Part shown: piece after piece, positions 29,101 through 35,066 of the stretch
How positions within the stretch are numbered: the first letter of the stretch is position 1
Layout of the letters: each line of letters starts with the position of its first letter
Source: a virus
Virus record (IMG/VR): IMGVR_UViG_3300025162_000043
Location: 1 to 64,000 of that record
Direction: 5' to 3' (one strand)
Length of the DNA stretch: 64,000 bases
Position numbers and translations under genes: made by a program
Notes under the pieces: generated by a model
Told to the model about the DNA's origin: nothing
What the model saw: the letters and a program-made list of their open reading frames with translations, nothing else
Databases searched by the model: none

Positions 29101-29833
29101 CCGGAATTTTCTCGGCAACAGCAGCATTAAATTCTGATTTGGAAATCTTACCCGAATTTTTATTATAAATTCCAACCAACTTATGACGAAACAGTTGCCA
29201 GTCGGGACAAAGAGAAATAAAATATCGAAATTCTTGAACTAGCGTAAGACGCAAATGCGCCATTAACATATCAGAAACTTGAATAACAACTTCGTCAAAC
29301 ACTTGATCAATAATCTTACGAAGTCTGAAAGGAACAATAGAAACTCCACTTGGATGAAATTCAACATCATTCCAATCGGGAACAAAGAAAACACCCATAG
29401 TATTCCCACCTTGTAGACCAGCCTGAGCGATAGCACTTTTGTATTTATGTTTTTGCTGTGGAGTAAATTCCCCCGCATACTTCGGATTATTAAGATCTGG
29501 ATCTGGTATCGGACTTCCCACAAATCTATGCATTAATTCTATCGCGTAAAAATCATAAAATATCCGTGTAGCACTCTCACAAGTCTTGGGATCGCTCTTT
29601 CCTTTCTTAAGTATGTTCACAAAGGGAGCTTTATAGTGAAGCCTAATTGCAGTTGAAGAACCAGCTTTCGCTTTGGGATCATATTCAAATGTTGATTCTT
29701 CTCCCGCTGGATTAGTGTAATTCATCGTCGCTTCTGTCAAAGCGTTATCAATCTCAATTGAACTATACCCATGCATTATAGGTTGCCTTATTTGAATCGA
29801 TTGATACAATTGGTCTTTAAGTAAAATAGCCAT
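17105..29833 (-). CDS. Giant 4242-residue tandem-repeat protein
   Basis: One uninterrupted frame. Residues 1-280 are a unique N-terminal domain; about 283-345 are a Pro/Glu-rich linker; about 350-530 are another unique helical domain. Most of the rest is a long series of diverged ~90-170-residue units with the pattern L-x-x-MGF/LGF, Y-E-x-x-G, FFxDGHA and a closing LxFLWxK. Some units are recent duplicates, for example those starting VPYSGHDYNQPS (about 17.9-18.2 and 19.2-19.5 kb) and those with LSETExGIIE (about 25.7-26.4 kb). No signal peptide, membrane span or enzyme motif was seen. Such size suggests a virion-associated scaffold, tail or ejected protein, but this is inference. Confidence 0.85.
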   Translation of the reverse strand: MAILLKDQLYQSIQIRQPIMHGYSSIEIDNALTEATMNYTNPAGEESTFEYDPKAKAGSSTAIRLHYKAPFVNILKKGKSDPKTCESATRIFYDFYAIELMHRFVGSPIPDPDLNNPKYAGEFTPQQKHKYKSAIAQAGLQGGNTMGVFFVPDWNDVEFHPSGVSIVPFRLRKIIDQVFDEVVIQVSDMLMAHLRLTLVQEFRYFISLCPDWQLFRHKLVGIYNKNSGKISKSEFNAAVAEKIPVMKGNEDAVKRLLKFCKYYSPMSPDPADAASAEPVEPIVGKPPIEPKAEPEPEPEEPSVVQTPLEPDDTDYDMPPVEVPPGAESEDDPVDYSDELKKVNKDKLKQWIDQKKVLTNKYLLKYKKGLTGFTESINNPSYAVGRLSPHTILKLKKAIDKSGLTWNDIMLGYNKFKWNQGYGGPKWGAGVEAYMSLMPKAKSKDIEAMAGQIDHIYDLYHNNGELLDKGGMYVPTIELDRRAKIISLSRYLPNVSTLIQRLILRVLPYVSKHPEIEKDIQSTIHSPVQPFTPEQQTFLEKNKFVKSPSGEEWTVHAPFTNKKNETVNYKYTVKFHKNGLFSIADSMDADVQVFATWPELEEILKHYASSFVKSTPGQYNYAPSTPTKMSEKDKYLSEKVKIKLSADKETKLLEECKMAWRPSNSYYKAHLPNDNRFQFYAFSDGTFMGCVKSTGMIGVKSDNWSAAFEHCKNMTANALPLPSSEYDEGKAWIGLSMTAPPPKIIPSKAVPTSPSVGAPPPVTYITPESSNAMSSVEVHTLQILASQHSGIKVVPNAMPGVSVTFAITIGGYDFISLIIQKKAISSEGKNYVVTHFLTDGKNENWHFANWNQTYSFVEDNFSLLTQVASEVAHQIFAPTSPSIMAQVSSTPMGYPSLSKASYTAHVGIDKPPSHTIRLTTEDENEIKKLGFEPKMVGTDVWYVHKTIADTVKFFPNDVAKILVLNKDHISVVITKKIEEALEWLKVNYSGATQSPILAPPQDSPKGSKAGAMYEKILSTAGFNWDPVISKYIKPNSFGYDSTITIKPFPKSTLVDGAGSMSTFDSLPALVAYLKNIPQDKKKILTPPSDQEIDVVLASSGFKLIDGTSDTVNVYKNNSTGQIIVYDKSNKKSISKTSDGESQHFDTPDVLVNYLATIPSLSQSANSLSETEMGIIEEIVQSYGLTAKVKHIGSKIGANAYIAIMAKDGIDTLYNIRKLDNKFHFNKLPSVGFSGPSSANSIVFTPDWDKMISCLHEQLKPYKIEPADPSLQNLNNSLSETEIGIIEAIVFSYGLTAKVKYIDHPIGNAYIHIVAKDGVDTLYTIRKLDNKFHLQKIPLFDSPILEPVVIAPEWEKLILYLHEQLKPYKIEAPDKPTDKPAEGITLKDYQQIKEAVDSYGESVWSEYVHAAYGQSAYVEVTHKPKFDEPGTIIFSIGKLGNFYQINDDQNKPKDNSPTLAGIIARIHSILSAIASQAEVHPEILKMIGDLATSANFNSIKPEEGKSLTYVKGGNETISVGPHGAVTYTHKGVMGPIHTKNPQVFTNWFQIYYLKGQVPDTAAKFNNSILNLLNSGEFLEQDKFTILHSKKVNAIKALRVYIMQVTGGPCGLAKTKWAIENLGQFLDYIKLHGLPNMDGNNDEFLVHLGEPPPAGDVPTKLLDDEKKTIGDIVIEHLPNLSGYDPTGDAMIIWGWVGDNSVNYKITKEENVYRVYTDNHTNKNGEWIIQKQVSTFNELTAYIEDLVTHIAKALKNSKLKHPLAKTTPSHNPEKLSVTEVEELKKLVKKFKLTISTMYTKKLTEDTSSPEEAYSLGISDPVHKVWLKITKDEGEYVISKGVNDAYFPIRKFNTFEKMLVYLDYYLNSYVKEEPTEVDKIDDDELKIIKDLVKEYKPKAKVRRKYMTSKESGGKVPYVFIETGELDSGGKNYVLSKMADGTYKLFEANNSFDEWKIISTANSWEEIYDVISKEMKNEPLPDEGNIVPEGKLASLMANAGYNYINTTTLALDANVSKNAKVYDNDEDERIYLFDDGSSRVWYKETKETPSGSKVMVGFKTIPELIAWMEMKYENKVSSELIDIQNQLEVIGFKTENKFHQWTTKWDKTSISNLKPVIDHVELHADGSSTVTPARSVLAGTSKPKSFFFNTYAILKQYLTDKYLKPKSWIDAYFTQVLVKGKFQKIEDQLTEMGFKWTNDKLIVVPFPSGGVMQTVDDSDPISFSYESTYDLAKRIDILLEYSDDYVGLGWSTGDESLNDIIIKSGFVYHGQENSQEGTDLIFLHSNGTKLHYYTLDGNSEIVFPATQANLAFTNNQDLKNYLSGAAGMSTTSQWPSQQSSDDDYAKSYYDDLGHYTNVYSIRLTKEDDDRMKKLGWIFKPSHETNSVAAYYNSHGYRAVFYNRKVDESKPVCRISDMNKLVKEFGLHLYKYPYQVVTFLEANPSASYGLTPDKFSTNDGSILTNDFNAKNLITKDLKDIGAPAGSIDSIYFQSSHASENGEIHILGGNVLKFAIGKKIVGTNVVWYIRQAVSDDPSGMYRVYTFVEHHKDAMVEWIKNNITNLVTHKSIKDADGHNLGQAEGPLNDQGEMYYPGPEILDLLKSKGFKSENLSAYGNKWVHPSGFYFELYEKAINWHFSQGAKGFGILKDDQPKFLEKALANVTPGVNEEAIDQMFIAAMPSQEDTDHEMGAMTPSGKAYKTHDVEGNADMIWLNVHDAELLQLMEFMPFPSENPLYKNPQGNIIKFFDTGKAEYIDYFGHPDKPENGEVTTFDNIPHALKFVVVKHSVFSNQDYKSDVGGNVVEIQLNPHDDAIMKQLGFHFDKANMKYIKELGSNDMSKVQEAINKDAIKDDKYEVFTAYDTGYAIWQYFEKDTEEQTEEGKILIVLAFIWKRWKHKLAGNIKTIPVDTQQDLPGPLEPVNVAINKPNASQTFLDLDSFQAPPFAHKDFGNRGFEYDPSTKSYYKKYNEFVGTCIKWTGNVYVISHPHTTDEKIYTYREFSSSDLYYVLVTIKKIENADFGNFVQSEDDALKKGDANYFNAPNGWTPYQPYAPKKNPTNIKPEDWIHKELDAYGFEWMPDSAMYSWKDINGKVGTSWQAVRFDKNGTIVYFYHTAEGNPRYFCSKDFSQIQLRIEKYFLMGTSTGAPKKIYPLDPKNYSPTVPEWNTYSVTNKAVKLIDSDHKAVLQAGFVFNATTNTYENYKTKDKFKIFEEGFVWYKFTGMGEGGGMDNSIGHFFDMLKSKYGELEWGFHPLSKYEIDQLKSKMKIIGFAEQTNKLVPNDLYFDKLLPDNKTTLKIKEVVVVFPNHTMEFCLYDTAGVDRLLGSFVFESLTYGLHVLEDHNTSGIKLLLATDLSAELILQGFIYVSEETRYEHAFGSGGLKVCITFFGNGQAQAQLMRPDNSEGYEEVKEKKFTNFYDAILWSASKNFEASTPEHSTMSSLKQSDEVPYSGHDYNQPSKDPKKKPVYTTISLILQDEETLNKMGFHRVQTEHMIWYEKVGIAQLVEFFGDGHASIKDMGIGTKKDQFPTVKECLQFLWDKFKPSGTGTTSGIGTTIKGKILPPQEIGTSTKGKVSSPMPFSEYDYSGWAKNTKHNPDATIKLVPADDLVMQKLGWVTSQDNNDAYYYSNSKNGDIIYFFVNGHARMIDSTGKKFDFITVKSVMEQLWITSPLSTAHEKEPIVEKIKEKIKEFGFKYIDTNSPKSYPILFTKFTSTFQYAINYHVEKQTIEFTKSNAKPTKGYHKILEEWTLSVPEAIEKLETLFGGSPSIKGNKKKKVLAGTEDMPWSGTDYLQWGKVALKVIGTGKGMSIHLAEVHTLKQMGWNEVGNSKVGYSYENGNEKMIFHPSGFTEYWSDKNGQPTQNWQEIEMPIRWLWKNKGSAKQSDEVPYSGHDYNQPSEDPKKKPVYTTISLIPQDEETLNKMGFVRVKTENVIWYEKTGIGQFVEFFADGHASINDMGTGTKKDQFPTVKECLQFLWDKFKPSIQGNEKKKVLAGTEDMEDMPYSGATYKIKDSHHYPTTVNLYDENVLKSIGFERDTNVKGYFKKISDTIDEVFEVFDDGTSQWRTWTTPDANAPLLVISTDPTKFSSVKEGMEFLWNKHKPSTQKKPKVTGEMTYSGTDYAEWWKNYWADVPPNTSIALNSDDVHTLAKIGFVEKINDGPDTDIAFKVIYENKGGTDRAFFFASGIGAYWKTPEDGPYYHNTVKDLMQFLWDKYSVFIEEGIIKDLVSMIMEHPHTAKLLK

Positions 29834-29865
29834 AATTTGTTACATAGTATAAATATACAGGAACA

Positions 29866-30546
29866 GTGGAAAGGAAAAAAAAAAAAGAATGGGACGAATA
29901 TGATATATTTATTCTAATGCAACAAAAAGATAAAATACCAAAATGGAAACGTATCTTAGACTATACATTAATTATAATATTATCTCCTATCTTACTTATA
30001 ATTGGTGCTGGTATAGCCCTATCGATAAAACTGAGTTCACATGGTCCAATACTATTTTGCCAACAACGTATAGGACTAAACGGAAAAGAATTCACATGTT
30101 ACAAATTTAGAACAATGCATCGGAATGCAAATGCTAAAATACACCACAATTACGTACGTCAGTTAATTGAGAAAGAAATTCCAATGATTAAATTGGATAT
30201 TCGGGGTGATACTAGATTATTATTCTTCGGAGCCACTCTGCGCGCCACTGGATTAGATGAACTTCCACAACTAATCAACGTACTATGTGGAGACATGAGC
30301 ATTGTCGGTCCACGCCCATGCACATTATATGAATACAAATTATATGCGCCTCGGGATTATAAAAGATTCAGTGTAGCCCCTGGACTAACTGGACTTTGGC
30401 AGGTTAGTGGTAAAAATAAAACCACATTCAAACACATGATTCACTTAGATATCGAATACTCCCAACATTTTAGTATTTGGTTGGATTTGAAAATTATACT
30501 GAAAACTTTTCCAACTCTCATTAAACAATGCTTGAATATTCACTAA
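29866..30546 (+). CDS. Bacterial sugar transferase (initiating glycosyltransferase)
   Basis: A 226-residue protein of the WcaJ/PF02397 type, which moves a sugar-1-phosphate onto undecaprenyl phosphate. It has one N-terminal hydrophobic segment (ILDYTLIIILSPILLIIGAG), then GPILFCQQRIG, CYKFRTMH, TGLDELPQLINVL, IVGPRP and LTGLWQVSG, all family signatures including the catalytic-region Glu of DELPQ. Start GTG at 29866 follows AGGA; an ATG at 29917 is possible. It diverges from the giant gene across 32 bp. It may alter host surface polysaccharide. Confidence 0.9.
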   Translation: MERKKKKEWDEYDIFILMQQKDKIPKWKRILDYTLIIILSPILLIIGAGIALSIKLSSHGPILFCQQRIGLNGKEFTCYKFRTMHRNANAKIHHNYVRQLIEKEIPMIKLDIRGDTRLLFFGATLRATGLDELPQLINVLCGDMSIVGPRPCTLYEYKLYAPRDYKRFSVAPGLTGLWQVSGKNKTTFKHMIHLDIEYSQHFSIWLDLKIILKTFPTLIKQCLNIH

Positions 30547-31061
30547 TCGAACCCACATCAACAACCCCTACCCTAAAGGGACAGGGGCTTCCTTGCTCCC
30601 AAGGATGTGAAATTGGTGGACCTGCCGAAGATCTGCCCTTCGGGTCTCTATAATAGAAAACTTACAATACTACAAGTTTAGTTCGTTGGTGATTTCTGCC
30701 GTTTACTTACGAACACCTGAGCGGCATATCCATACACTGGTATGTCAGCAGTAATATGATTGGAACCATATCAAGTTTCACCCGCTATAGAGCCGTGGAT
30801 TTTGTAGCGAGTATCCTTATCCACGTCCGAATTATGCCAAAGCCAACTCGAAAACTGACTCCTCAACATCGTTAAGCGACATCTCAAAATCAATTTCTGC
30901 AATCTTATTTAAGCGATTGTCATCTGTCTTCGGTCAGATTTTATGCTGTCCATCCGACCAACCAGCACTTGCATTATAAGCCATCAATCATAGATCGAAT
31001 CTATTACAGGCCCATTTCAATAAATATACCAGACCCCATCAAAGGTGTCAAGTTTTTTCGG
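30547..31061. other. Gene-free region with element remnants
   Basis: Holds a minus-oriented IS605-like hairpin (30561-30597: CCCCTACCCTAAAGGG, then AGGGGCTTCC) and more stem-loops. A short minus frame ends MSLNDVEESVFELALA near 30840-30887 but has no convincing gene context. It looks like decayed mobile DNA. Confidence 0.4.
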
Positions 31062-31122
31062 TCAACAACCCCTAGGTCGGAATTCCTCCCCAAGGCTAAA
31101 GCCGTTGGGGCTTCCTTCCTCC
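31062..31122 (-). repeat. IS605-like right-end hairpin
   Basis: In minus orientation: GGAAGCCCCAACGGCTTTAG, then CCTTGGGGAGGAATTCC and a closing CCTAGGGGTTGTTGACC. It has two stacked hairpins like the 3.26-kb copy and overlaps the 3' end of the gene above. Confidence 0.55.
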
Positions 31123-31511
31123 AAGTAAGTGAAAATCCCCTTCTCCTCAGAATACATAACATCTTTGATAACTATCTTGTCAACTTTAACCTCTGACCCA
31201 TTCTCAAAATATACATCCCCCTTAATAGTAAACTGAGTTTCGTGAATACTGTCAATATCCCCCTCCTTTACCACAAGCCTTATGGCTAATGTATCATCAC
31301 TCCTAAATGCCAGACTTAATACATCAACTTTAATGTGATCAAAATACATGCTCACACAAGGACGCTTATCTAACTTCTGATTGAACTCTTCCACGGCCTC
31401 ACGTAATATATAAGGATGAAACTCGTATTGCTTAAATACAGGCGGAGTCACAATAGGATGATAATAATTAATCCCCCGATCCATTATCACACTCTCAGAA
31501 TCAAATCTCAT
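31062..31511 (-). CDS. Hypothetical protein with element-derived C-terminus
   Basis: Not recognised. Beta-rich with VKVDKIVIKDVMY. The last residues (GFSLGEEFRPRGC) are encoded by an IS605-like hairpin, as in two other genes of this window. Start MRFDSESVIM was chosen; a GTG at 31559 would add a hydrophobic leader. Confidence 0.55.
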   Translation of the reverse strand: MRFDSESVIMDRGINYYHPIVTPPVFKQYEFHPYILREAVEEFNQKLDKRPCVSMYFDHIKVDVLSLAFRSDDTLAIRLVVKEGDIDSIHETQFTIKGDVYFENGSEVKVDKIVIKDVMYSEEKGIFTYLEEGSPNGFSLGEEFRPRGC

Positions 31512-31562
31512 AGCAATGAATAAAAGACAAATGCAATATAATGCATATGAAATAAACACAAA

Positions 31563-31826
31563 TTATTGGCCATATTCAGGATTAATAAGTAGTTCATGAG
31601 ATTTCTTTCTCCGTTCTTTATTCAACCGACGTTTCTTCTCTTGTAGTTTTTCTGCATCAGTCATCTCATTAATCCAATTATCAACTTCTTTGCGAAGCCC
31701 CCTTAATGTACGATTGCGCCGACGCATATCCCTGGAAAGAATTCGACTGCTCTCTATAAAACTCTCAGTAATAAGATCTTGAATCTCCGCTAATAACTTG
31801 ATTCGACTCTTTTGAAATTGATGCAT
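31563..31826 (-). CDS. Hypothetical basic coiled-coil protein, 87 residues
   Basis: Not recognised. Strongly basic and helical (RRRNRTLRGLRKEVDNW; KKRRLNKERRKKSHEL). Start MHQFQKSRIK was preferred over one eight codons upstream. Nucleic-acid binding is plausible from charge alone. Confidence 0.6.
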   Translation of the reverse strand: MHQFQKSRIKLLAEIQDLITESFIESSRILSRDMRRRNRTLRGLRKEVDNWINEMTDAEKLQEKKRRLNKERRKKSHELLINPEYGQ

Positions 31827-31902
31827 ATTCGATAATATATAGACGTTCACAATTCTAAAAATAGGAAGTTGACAAATATTTCAGATGTGCTATGTTGCAC
31901 CC

Positions 31903-32172
31903 ATGAATACATCTTGGCCCGAAACCATTGACAAAGACAAATCTTGGCCCGAAACCATTGCTAAAGAAAAAGAAAAAATAAAAATAACCTTCCGACTTAT
32001 ATGTGCATCCAAAGTAAAGAAGTTTGCCCTGGAATTTGCAAAAAATCAAATCCGTACCAAAAATCATACCCGCGTAAGTGAAGAATTCCTCATCTCTTGC
32101 GAAATAGCACTCAAGAATTATATCATCTCCCGAGTAAAAATGCAACCCACAAAAGGAAAAACTTTGACGTAA
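31903..32172 (+). CDS. Small basic protein, possible histone-fold DNA binder
   Basis: An 89-residue protein. After a tandem duplication (SWPETIDKDK, SWPETIAKEK) comes SKVKKFALEFAKNQIRTKN, then HTRVSEEFLISCEIALKNYI, and a tail ending KGKTLT. The short helix, long helix, short helix pattern with TRVS resembles small bacterial histone-fold proteins; this is from memory of the family. Promoter TTGACA, 16 bp, TATGTT with the ATG six bases downstream, so probably leaderless. Confidence 0.5.
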   Translation: MNTSWPETIDKDKSWPETIAKEKEKIKITFRLICASKVKKFALEFAKNQIRTKNHTRVSEEFLISCEIALKNYIISRVKMQPTKGKTLT

Positions 32173-32196
32173 TACTTATAACAAGGTAATATTACA

Positions 32197-32382
32197 ATGA
32201 ATAACTATAACAAGAACGAAGAGGAAATTATAACCCAATGCCTAATGGTCTCTTCTTGCTGTGGTGCTGCCCCATTAGGATGCTTGGAAGAAAATATATG
32301 CGGACATATGATCGGAATATGTTCGGAATGTCACCAAGAAACTAACTTCGAGAAAGATACGGAAGATGAAAATAGTCGCTAA
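32197..32382 (+). CDS. Small cysteine-rich zinc-finger protein, 61 residues
   Basis: VSSCCGAAPLGCLEEN and ICSECHQ supply at least four Cys for a zinc knuckle. Promoter TTGACG, 17 bp, TAATAT. Its end overlaps the next gene's start by 17 bp. Confidence 0.6.
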   Translation: MNNYNKNEEEIITQCLMVSSCCGAAPLGCLEENICGHMIGICSECHQETNFEKDTEDENSR

Positions 32383-32629
32383 ATATATCGGAAAAGTAAA
32401 CGAATTCAACCAACCCCCAGCCCTATCCTATGTCACATTGAAAAATGTAGACACCAATGAGGAAATTAATACACATGCCCTATCCCAAATGCTCCTGGAT
32501 GCAGGAGTCGATTACGTGAAATGTGAATTCGAAGTCCTCGTCATGGAAAATGATGAGGGAAAACATAAAGCAATAACTAAAGAATTAAAATCCCATAATA
32601 ATACCCCAACTGATAATTTTGATATTTGA
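32366..32629 (+). CDS. Hypothetical 87-residue protein
   Basis: Not recognised. A beta-rich start (MKIVAKYIGKVNEF) and an acidic centre. It overlaps the zinc-finger gene and converges on tnpB. Confidence 0.6.
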   Translation: MKIVAKYIGKVNEFNQPPALSYVTLKNVDTNEEINTHALSQMLLDAGVDYVKCEFEVLVMENDEGKHKAITKELKSHNNTPTDNFDI

Positions 32630-32634
32630 TATGT

Positions 32635-32667
32635 CAACTACTCCTAGCCTAAAGGCATAGGGGCTTG
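32635..32667 (-). ncRNA. tnpB right-end / omegaRNA 3' hairpin
   Basis: Overlaps the last codons of tnpB: AAGCCCCTATGCCTTTAGGC, then TAGGAGTAGTTGAC. TnpB omegaRNAs typically end in such a hairpin at the element's right end and read the guide from the adjacent flank, here toward lower coordinates. It gives the reference for the hairpin family found elsewhere. Confidence 0.6.
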
Positions 32668-33837
32668 TAATACTTCCTTACTAGCAGAAGATTTACATAC
32701 AATTGGCGAATTGACTGTCGCCTGCCCATAAGTCAGATTCGAGGTCTGTGATACGGGAAGTTTGGATAATTTTGCTATATTTATACTAGCATTGATATCC
32801 GCATCATAAACAAGACCGTTTTTAGAATAAAACCTACAACCATGTCTTTCACCTTCAATCTTACCGCTTACGCAGTCAGTTTGAGAAGTATAAGATGGGC
32901 GAACGAAAGTTATGGTTTTACCCATATTCTCTGCCTTATATGTTATTATTCTACGGAGTTCAAACATCGGTACTTGACTAATGTTTCTCTTATTTTGATA
33001 TCTATTTTTCTTTTTCTTTATTCCTTTGAGATTTTCTAATACAATGGTGTCGGCATTAGTTTTTAATACTTCATTGGCAATTAAATGAGTTTGATTTTTA
33101 TTTTGGTTATGCTCTTTATGACGCAGTTTGTTAAGATGTTTTTTGGATGATTTATTACTTTTAGATTTAAGACAATCTTTTAAATGTCTTAACTTACGTT
33201 TATTACCATTAAATTTTTTATCAATAATTAATCTACCATCTGATGTGGCGGCACTACGTCTAATTCCTATATCAACCCCCAATGCTAATTTCTGGTTTAA
33301 CATTTCTTTTGGTTTATTTTCAAAACAAAAAGAAATAAACAATTTTCCATTATTTTCGTAAATAAGCGGATCTTTATATTGATATTTATCCAATAGTTTC
33401 TTAAGTTGTGGATAAACAACAAATTTAAAAGACTGTCGTTTGTTATTAGTGGTAATTCGGATGGAATATTTATCTTTTTTATCTTGAGAATAAAGTCGTT
33501 TATCAAGACGCATTGATAAATTCTTCTTAATAATTGGAAATTTTAATTTGTGTTTATTAGATTTTGTGGATTTGTAACTGGAAAGACACTCCTGTTCCGC
33601 TTTAATAATTACTTGAGATGGAATGTTTGAATATTGTTTTCGAATATTATTATAAACTTTAGAATGGAGAATTATCAGCGAATTCTTTTTTTCAGTAAAT
33701 TGAAGTTGGGAAGCGAAGTTAAATACTATTTTATGCATATCAAGAATTGATTTCAGCGAATCAAAATCTTCTTCATTTTTCATTAAAAGTTGAGTATTAT
33801 AACTTAGCACACTAATATATATCATTGAAATTATCAA
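32644..33837 (-). CDS. tnpB: TnpB, IS605-family RNA-guided nuclease
   Basis: A 397-residue TnpB. RuvC motifs are present: LGVDIGIRR (Asp189), TIVLENL (Glu268) and DADINA (Asp347). The zinc-finger region YTSQTDCVSGK keeps only two clear cysteines (322 and 334) instead of four, so it may be weakened. No tnpA is nearby. The 3' coding sequence matches the remnant in the two 402-bp elements. TnpB nucleases cut DNA next to a short motif using the omegaRNA. A start at 33825 is also possible. Confidence 0.9.
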   Translation of the reverse strand: MIISMIYISVLSYNTQLLMKNEEDFDSLKSILDMHKIVFNFASQLQFTEKKNSLIILHSKVYNNIRKQYSNIPSQVIIKAEQECLSSYKSTKSNKHKLKFPIIKKNLSMRLDKRLYSQDKKDKYSIRITTNNKRQSFKFVVYPQLKKLLDKYQYKDPLIYENNGKLFISFCFENKPKEMLNQKLALGVDIGIRRSAATSDGRLIIDKKFNGNKRKLRHLKDCLKSKSNKSSKKHLNKLRHKEHNQNKNQTHLIANEVLKTNADTIVLENLKGIKKKKNRYQNKRNISQVPMFELRRIITYKAENMGKTITFVRPSYTSQTDCVSGKIEGERHGCRFYSKNGLVYDADINASINIAKLSKLPVSQTSNLTYGQATVNSPIVCKSSASKEVLQAPMPLG

Positions 33838-33910
33838 AACATCAAATTATTTCAAAATAAATGATTTTTCTTTTGTTGACATTTGGAAAGGATGTGTTAA
33901 CATTAAGAAT

Positions 33911-33964
33911 GGTCGCAATTCCTCCGCTACCCTAAAGGGATAGCGGTTTCCTTGCTCCAAAAAT
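33911..33964 (-). repeat. IS605-like hairpin in a 5' leader
   Basis: CCGCTACCC-TAAA-GGGATAGCGG followed by TTTCC, directly before the ATG at 33965. The promoter TTGACA lies at 33876-33881. As RNA the hairpin would sit between promoter and start codon of the + strand gene. Confidence 0.5.
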
Positions 33965-34198
33965 ATGAATATGCCGTTCAAATCACCCCAAGAAGCTATC
34001 GATGCCTGTGAAGCCGAATCCCTACGAGCCTGGCAAGAATACCTCGTAACTAATAAACTCGACCCCGAGAAATCTCCCAAAGCCTGCGCAGCCGCTCATC
34101 GTGTGTTCCACGCAGGTTATATCGCAGGCGCTAAATGGGTCAGCGGTGCCATCATCGAAAAAATGATGGCAAATGACAATCCAAACTTAATATGGTAA
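33965..34198 (+). CDS. Hypothetical 77-residue protein
   Basis: Not recognised. Ala-rich and helical (SPKACAAAHRVFHAGYIAGA), with higher GC than its neighbours. It converges on the next gene with a 12-bp overlap. Confidence 0.6.
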   Translation: MNMPFKSPQEAIDACEAESLRAWQEYLVTNKLDPEKSPKACAAAHRVFHAGYIAGAKWVSGAIIEKMMANDNPNLIW

Positions 34199-34384
34199 CT
34201 GCCCACTCGGTGATGGCCTCATCCGCCGACCACTGTTCATTAACCAATCATCCACCTCAACCGTGTGCTCTCGATAATATTGCCACCCCAAAGGATTAAC
34301 CGGATCCTTCTTCCCACTCTCGCAAATCAAAAATGACGGCACATTCTCCAAATATACAACCTTACCTTTTAATTCTTTTTTCAT
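34187..34384 (-). CDS. Hypothetical 65-residue protein
   Basis: Not recognised. A short beta strand start (GKVVYLENVPSFLICESG) and NPLGWQYYREHTVEVDDWL. Its start overlaps the cysteine-protease-like gene by 23 bp. Confidence 0.55.
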   Translation of the reverse strand: MKKELKGKVVYLENVPSFLICESGKKDPVNPLGWQYYREHTVEVDDWLMNSGRRMRPSPSGQLPY

Positions 34385-34814
34385 ATTTTTTTACCTTCTT
34401 GGGCCTCTTTACCCATGTCACCTTCGCAGGTTCTAAATCATACATAACAAAATATCCGCAAATAGTTCCATATTCTTCACTCCGATCATCCCCGTTGTCA
34501 TATAATATCCCCCCGTTAAAAGCAATCGCCGCGTGCCCAAACCTATCGTCAACCATCGAAAGACTAACAATACTGTAACCCTCTGGCCCAATCGGACCGT
34601 TTAATCGTAACCCCCCAGTCTCCATAAACGCACGAGCAGGAATATATACCAACCCCCTCCGAAAATTCTTCTTCAACCATACCCGAGTCATGTTCATATA
34701 CTTCTCCCCATATAACTTCACAAACTTCGGAACCCGCTCAGGCTCTATCTCCAATAAACATGCCAAACAATCCGACCAACATGTGTTCTCTGTGTTAGTT
34801 ATATACTTTTTCAT
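34362..34814 (-). CDS. Papain-like (C39-like) cysteine peptidase fold protein
   Basis: A 150-residue protein with TCWSDCLACLLEIEPERVP at the N-terminus (Cys nucleophile region followed by a helix), then WLKKNFRRGL and FGHAAIAFNGGILYDNGDD, where His and Asp fit a papain-like triad. Many phages carry such short relatives of unknown substrate. Basic C-terminal tail. Confidence 0.55.
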   Translation of the reverse strand: MKKYITNTENTCWSDCLACLLEIEPERVPKFVKLYGEKYMNMTRVWLKKNFRRGLVYIPARAFMETGGLRLNGPIGPEGYSIVSLSMVDDRFGHAAIAFNGGILYDNGDDRSEEYGTICGYFVMYDLEPAKVTWVKRPKKVKKYEKRIKR

Positions 34815-34981
34815 ATCCCACTACATTACCATACCCAATTCCAAAAAGCAAGCTATAAAATTTGTTTTCCAGGATTTTTTTGAAACACCTATACCTCTAC
34901 TACAAATTCTATGCCTATAAAATACGCATATGCATGAATACGTATATGTAGCTATTAAAAGTAGTATCCATATGTTAAACA

Positions 34982-35066
34982 GGTAGGGGGGGCGATTGGG
35001 AGGGGTGTTTTCAGGCCTGTTCAGACACACACCCCCGGGGGAGCCGGGGGGGAGTCTGGGGGACTA
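34982..35066 (+). other. G-tract region, possible G-quadruplexes
   Basis: Runs of 3-7 G: GGGGGGG, GGG, GGGG near 34986-35005 and GGGGG, GGGGGGG, GGGGG near 35037-35062. Highly unusual in this AT-rich sequence. It marks the boundary to the regulon region and directly follows the stop of the 35067 gene on the opposite strand. Confidence 0.6.

Noticed and set aside
17231-29523. Many + strand and shifted frames of 60-180 codons inside the giant gene
   Set aside because: They follow the repeat pattern of the giant gene in other frames and lack promoters or ribosome sites.
30800-30960. Short minus-strand frame ending MSLNDVEESVFELALA
   Set aside because: No promoter, no upstream partner and surrounded by hairpin remnants.
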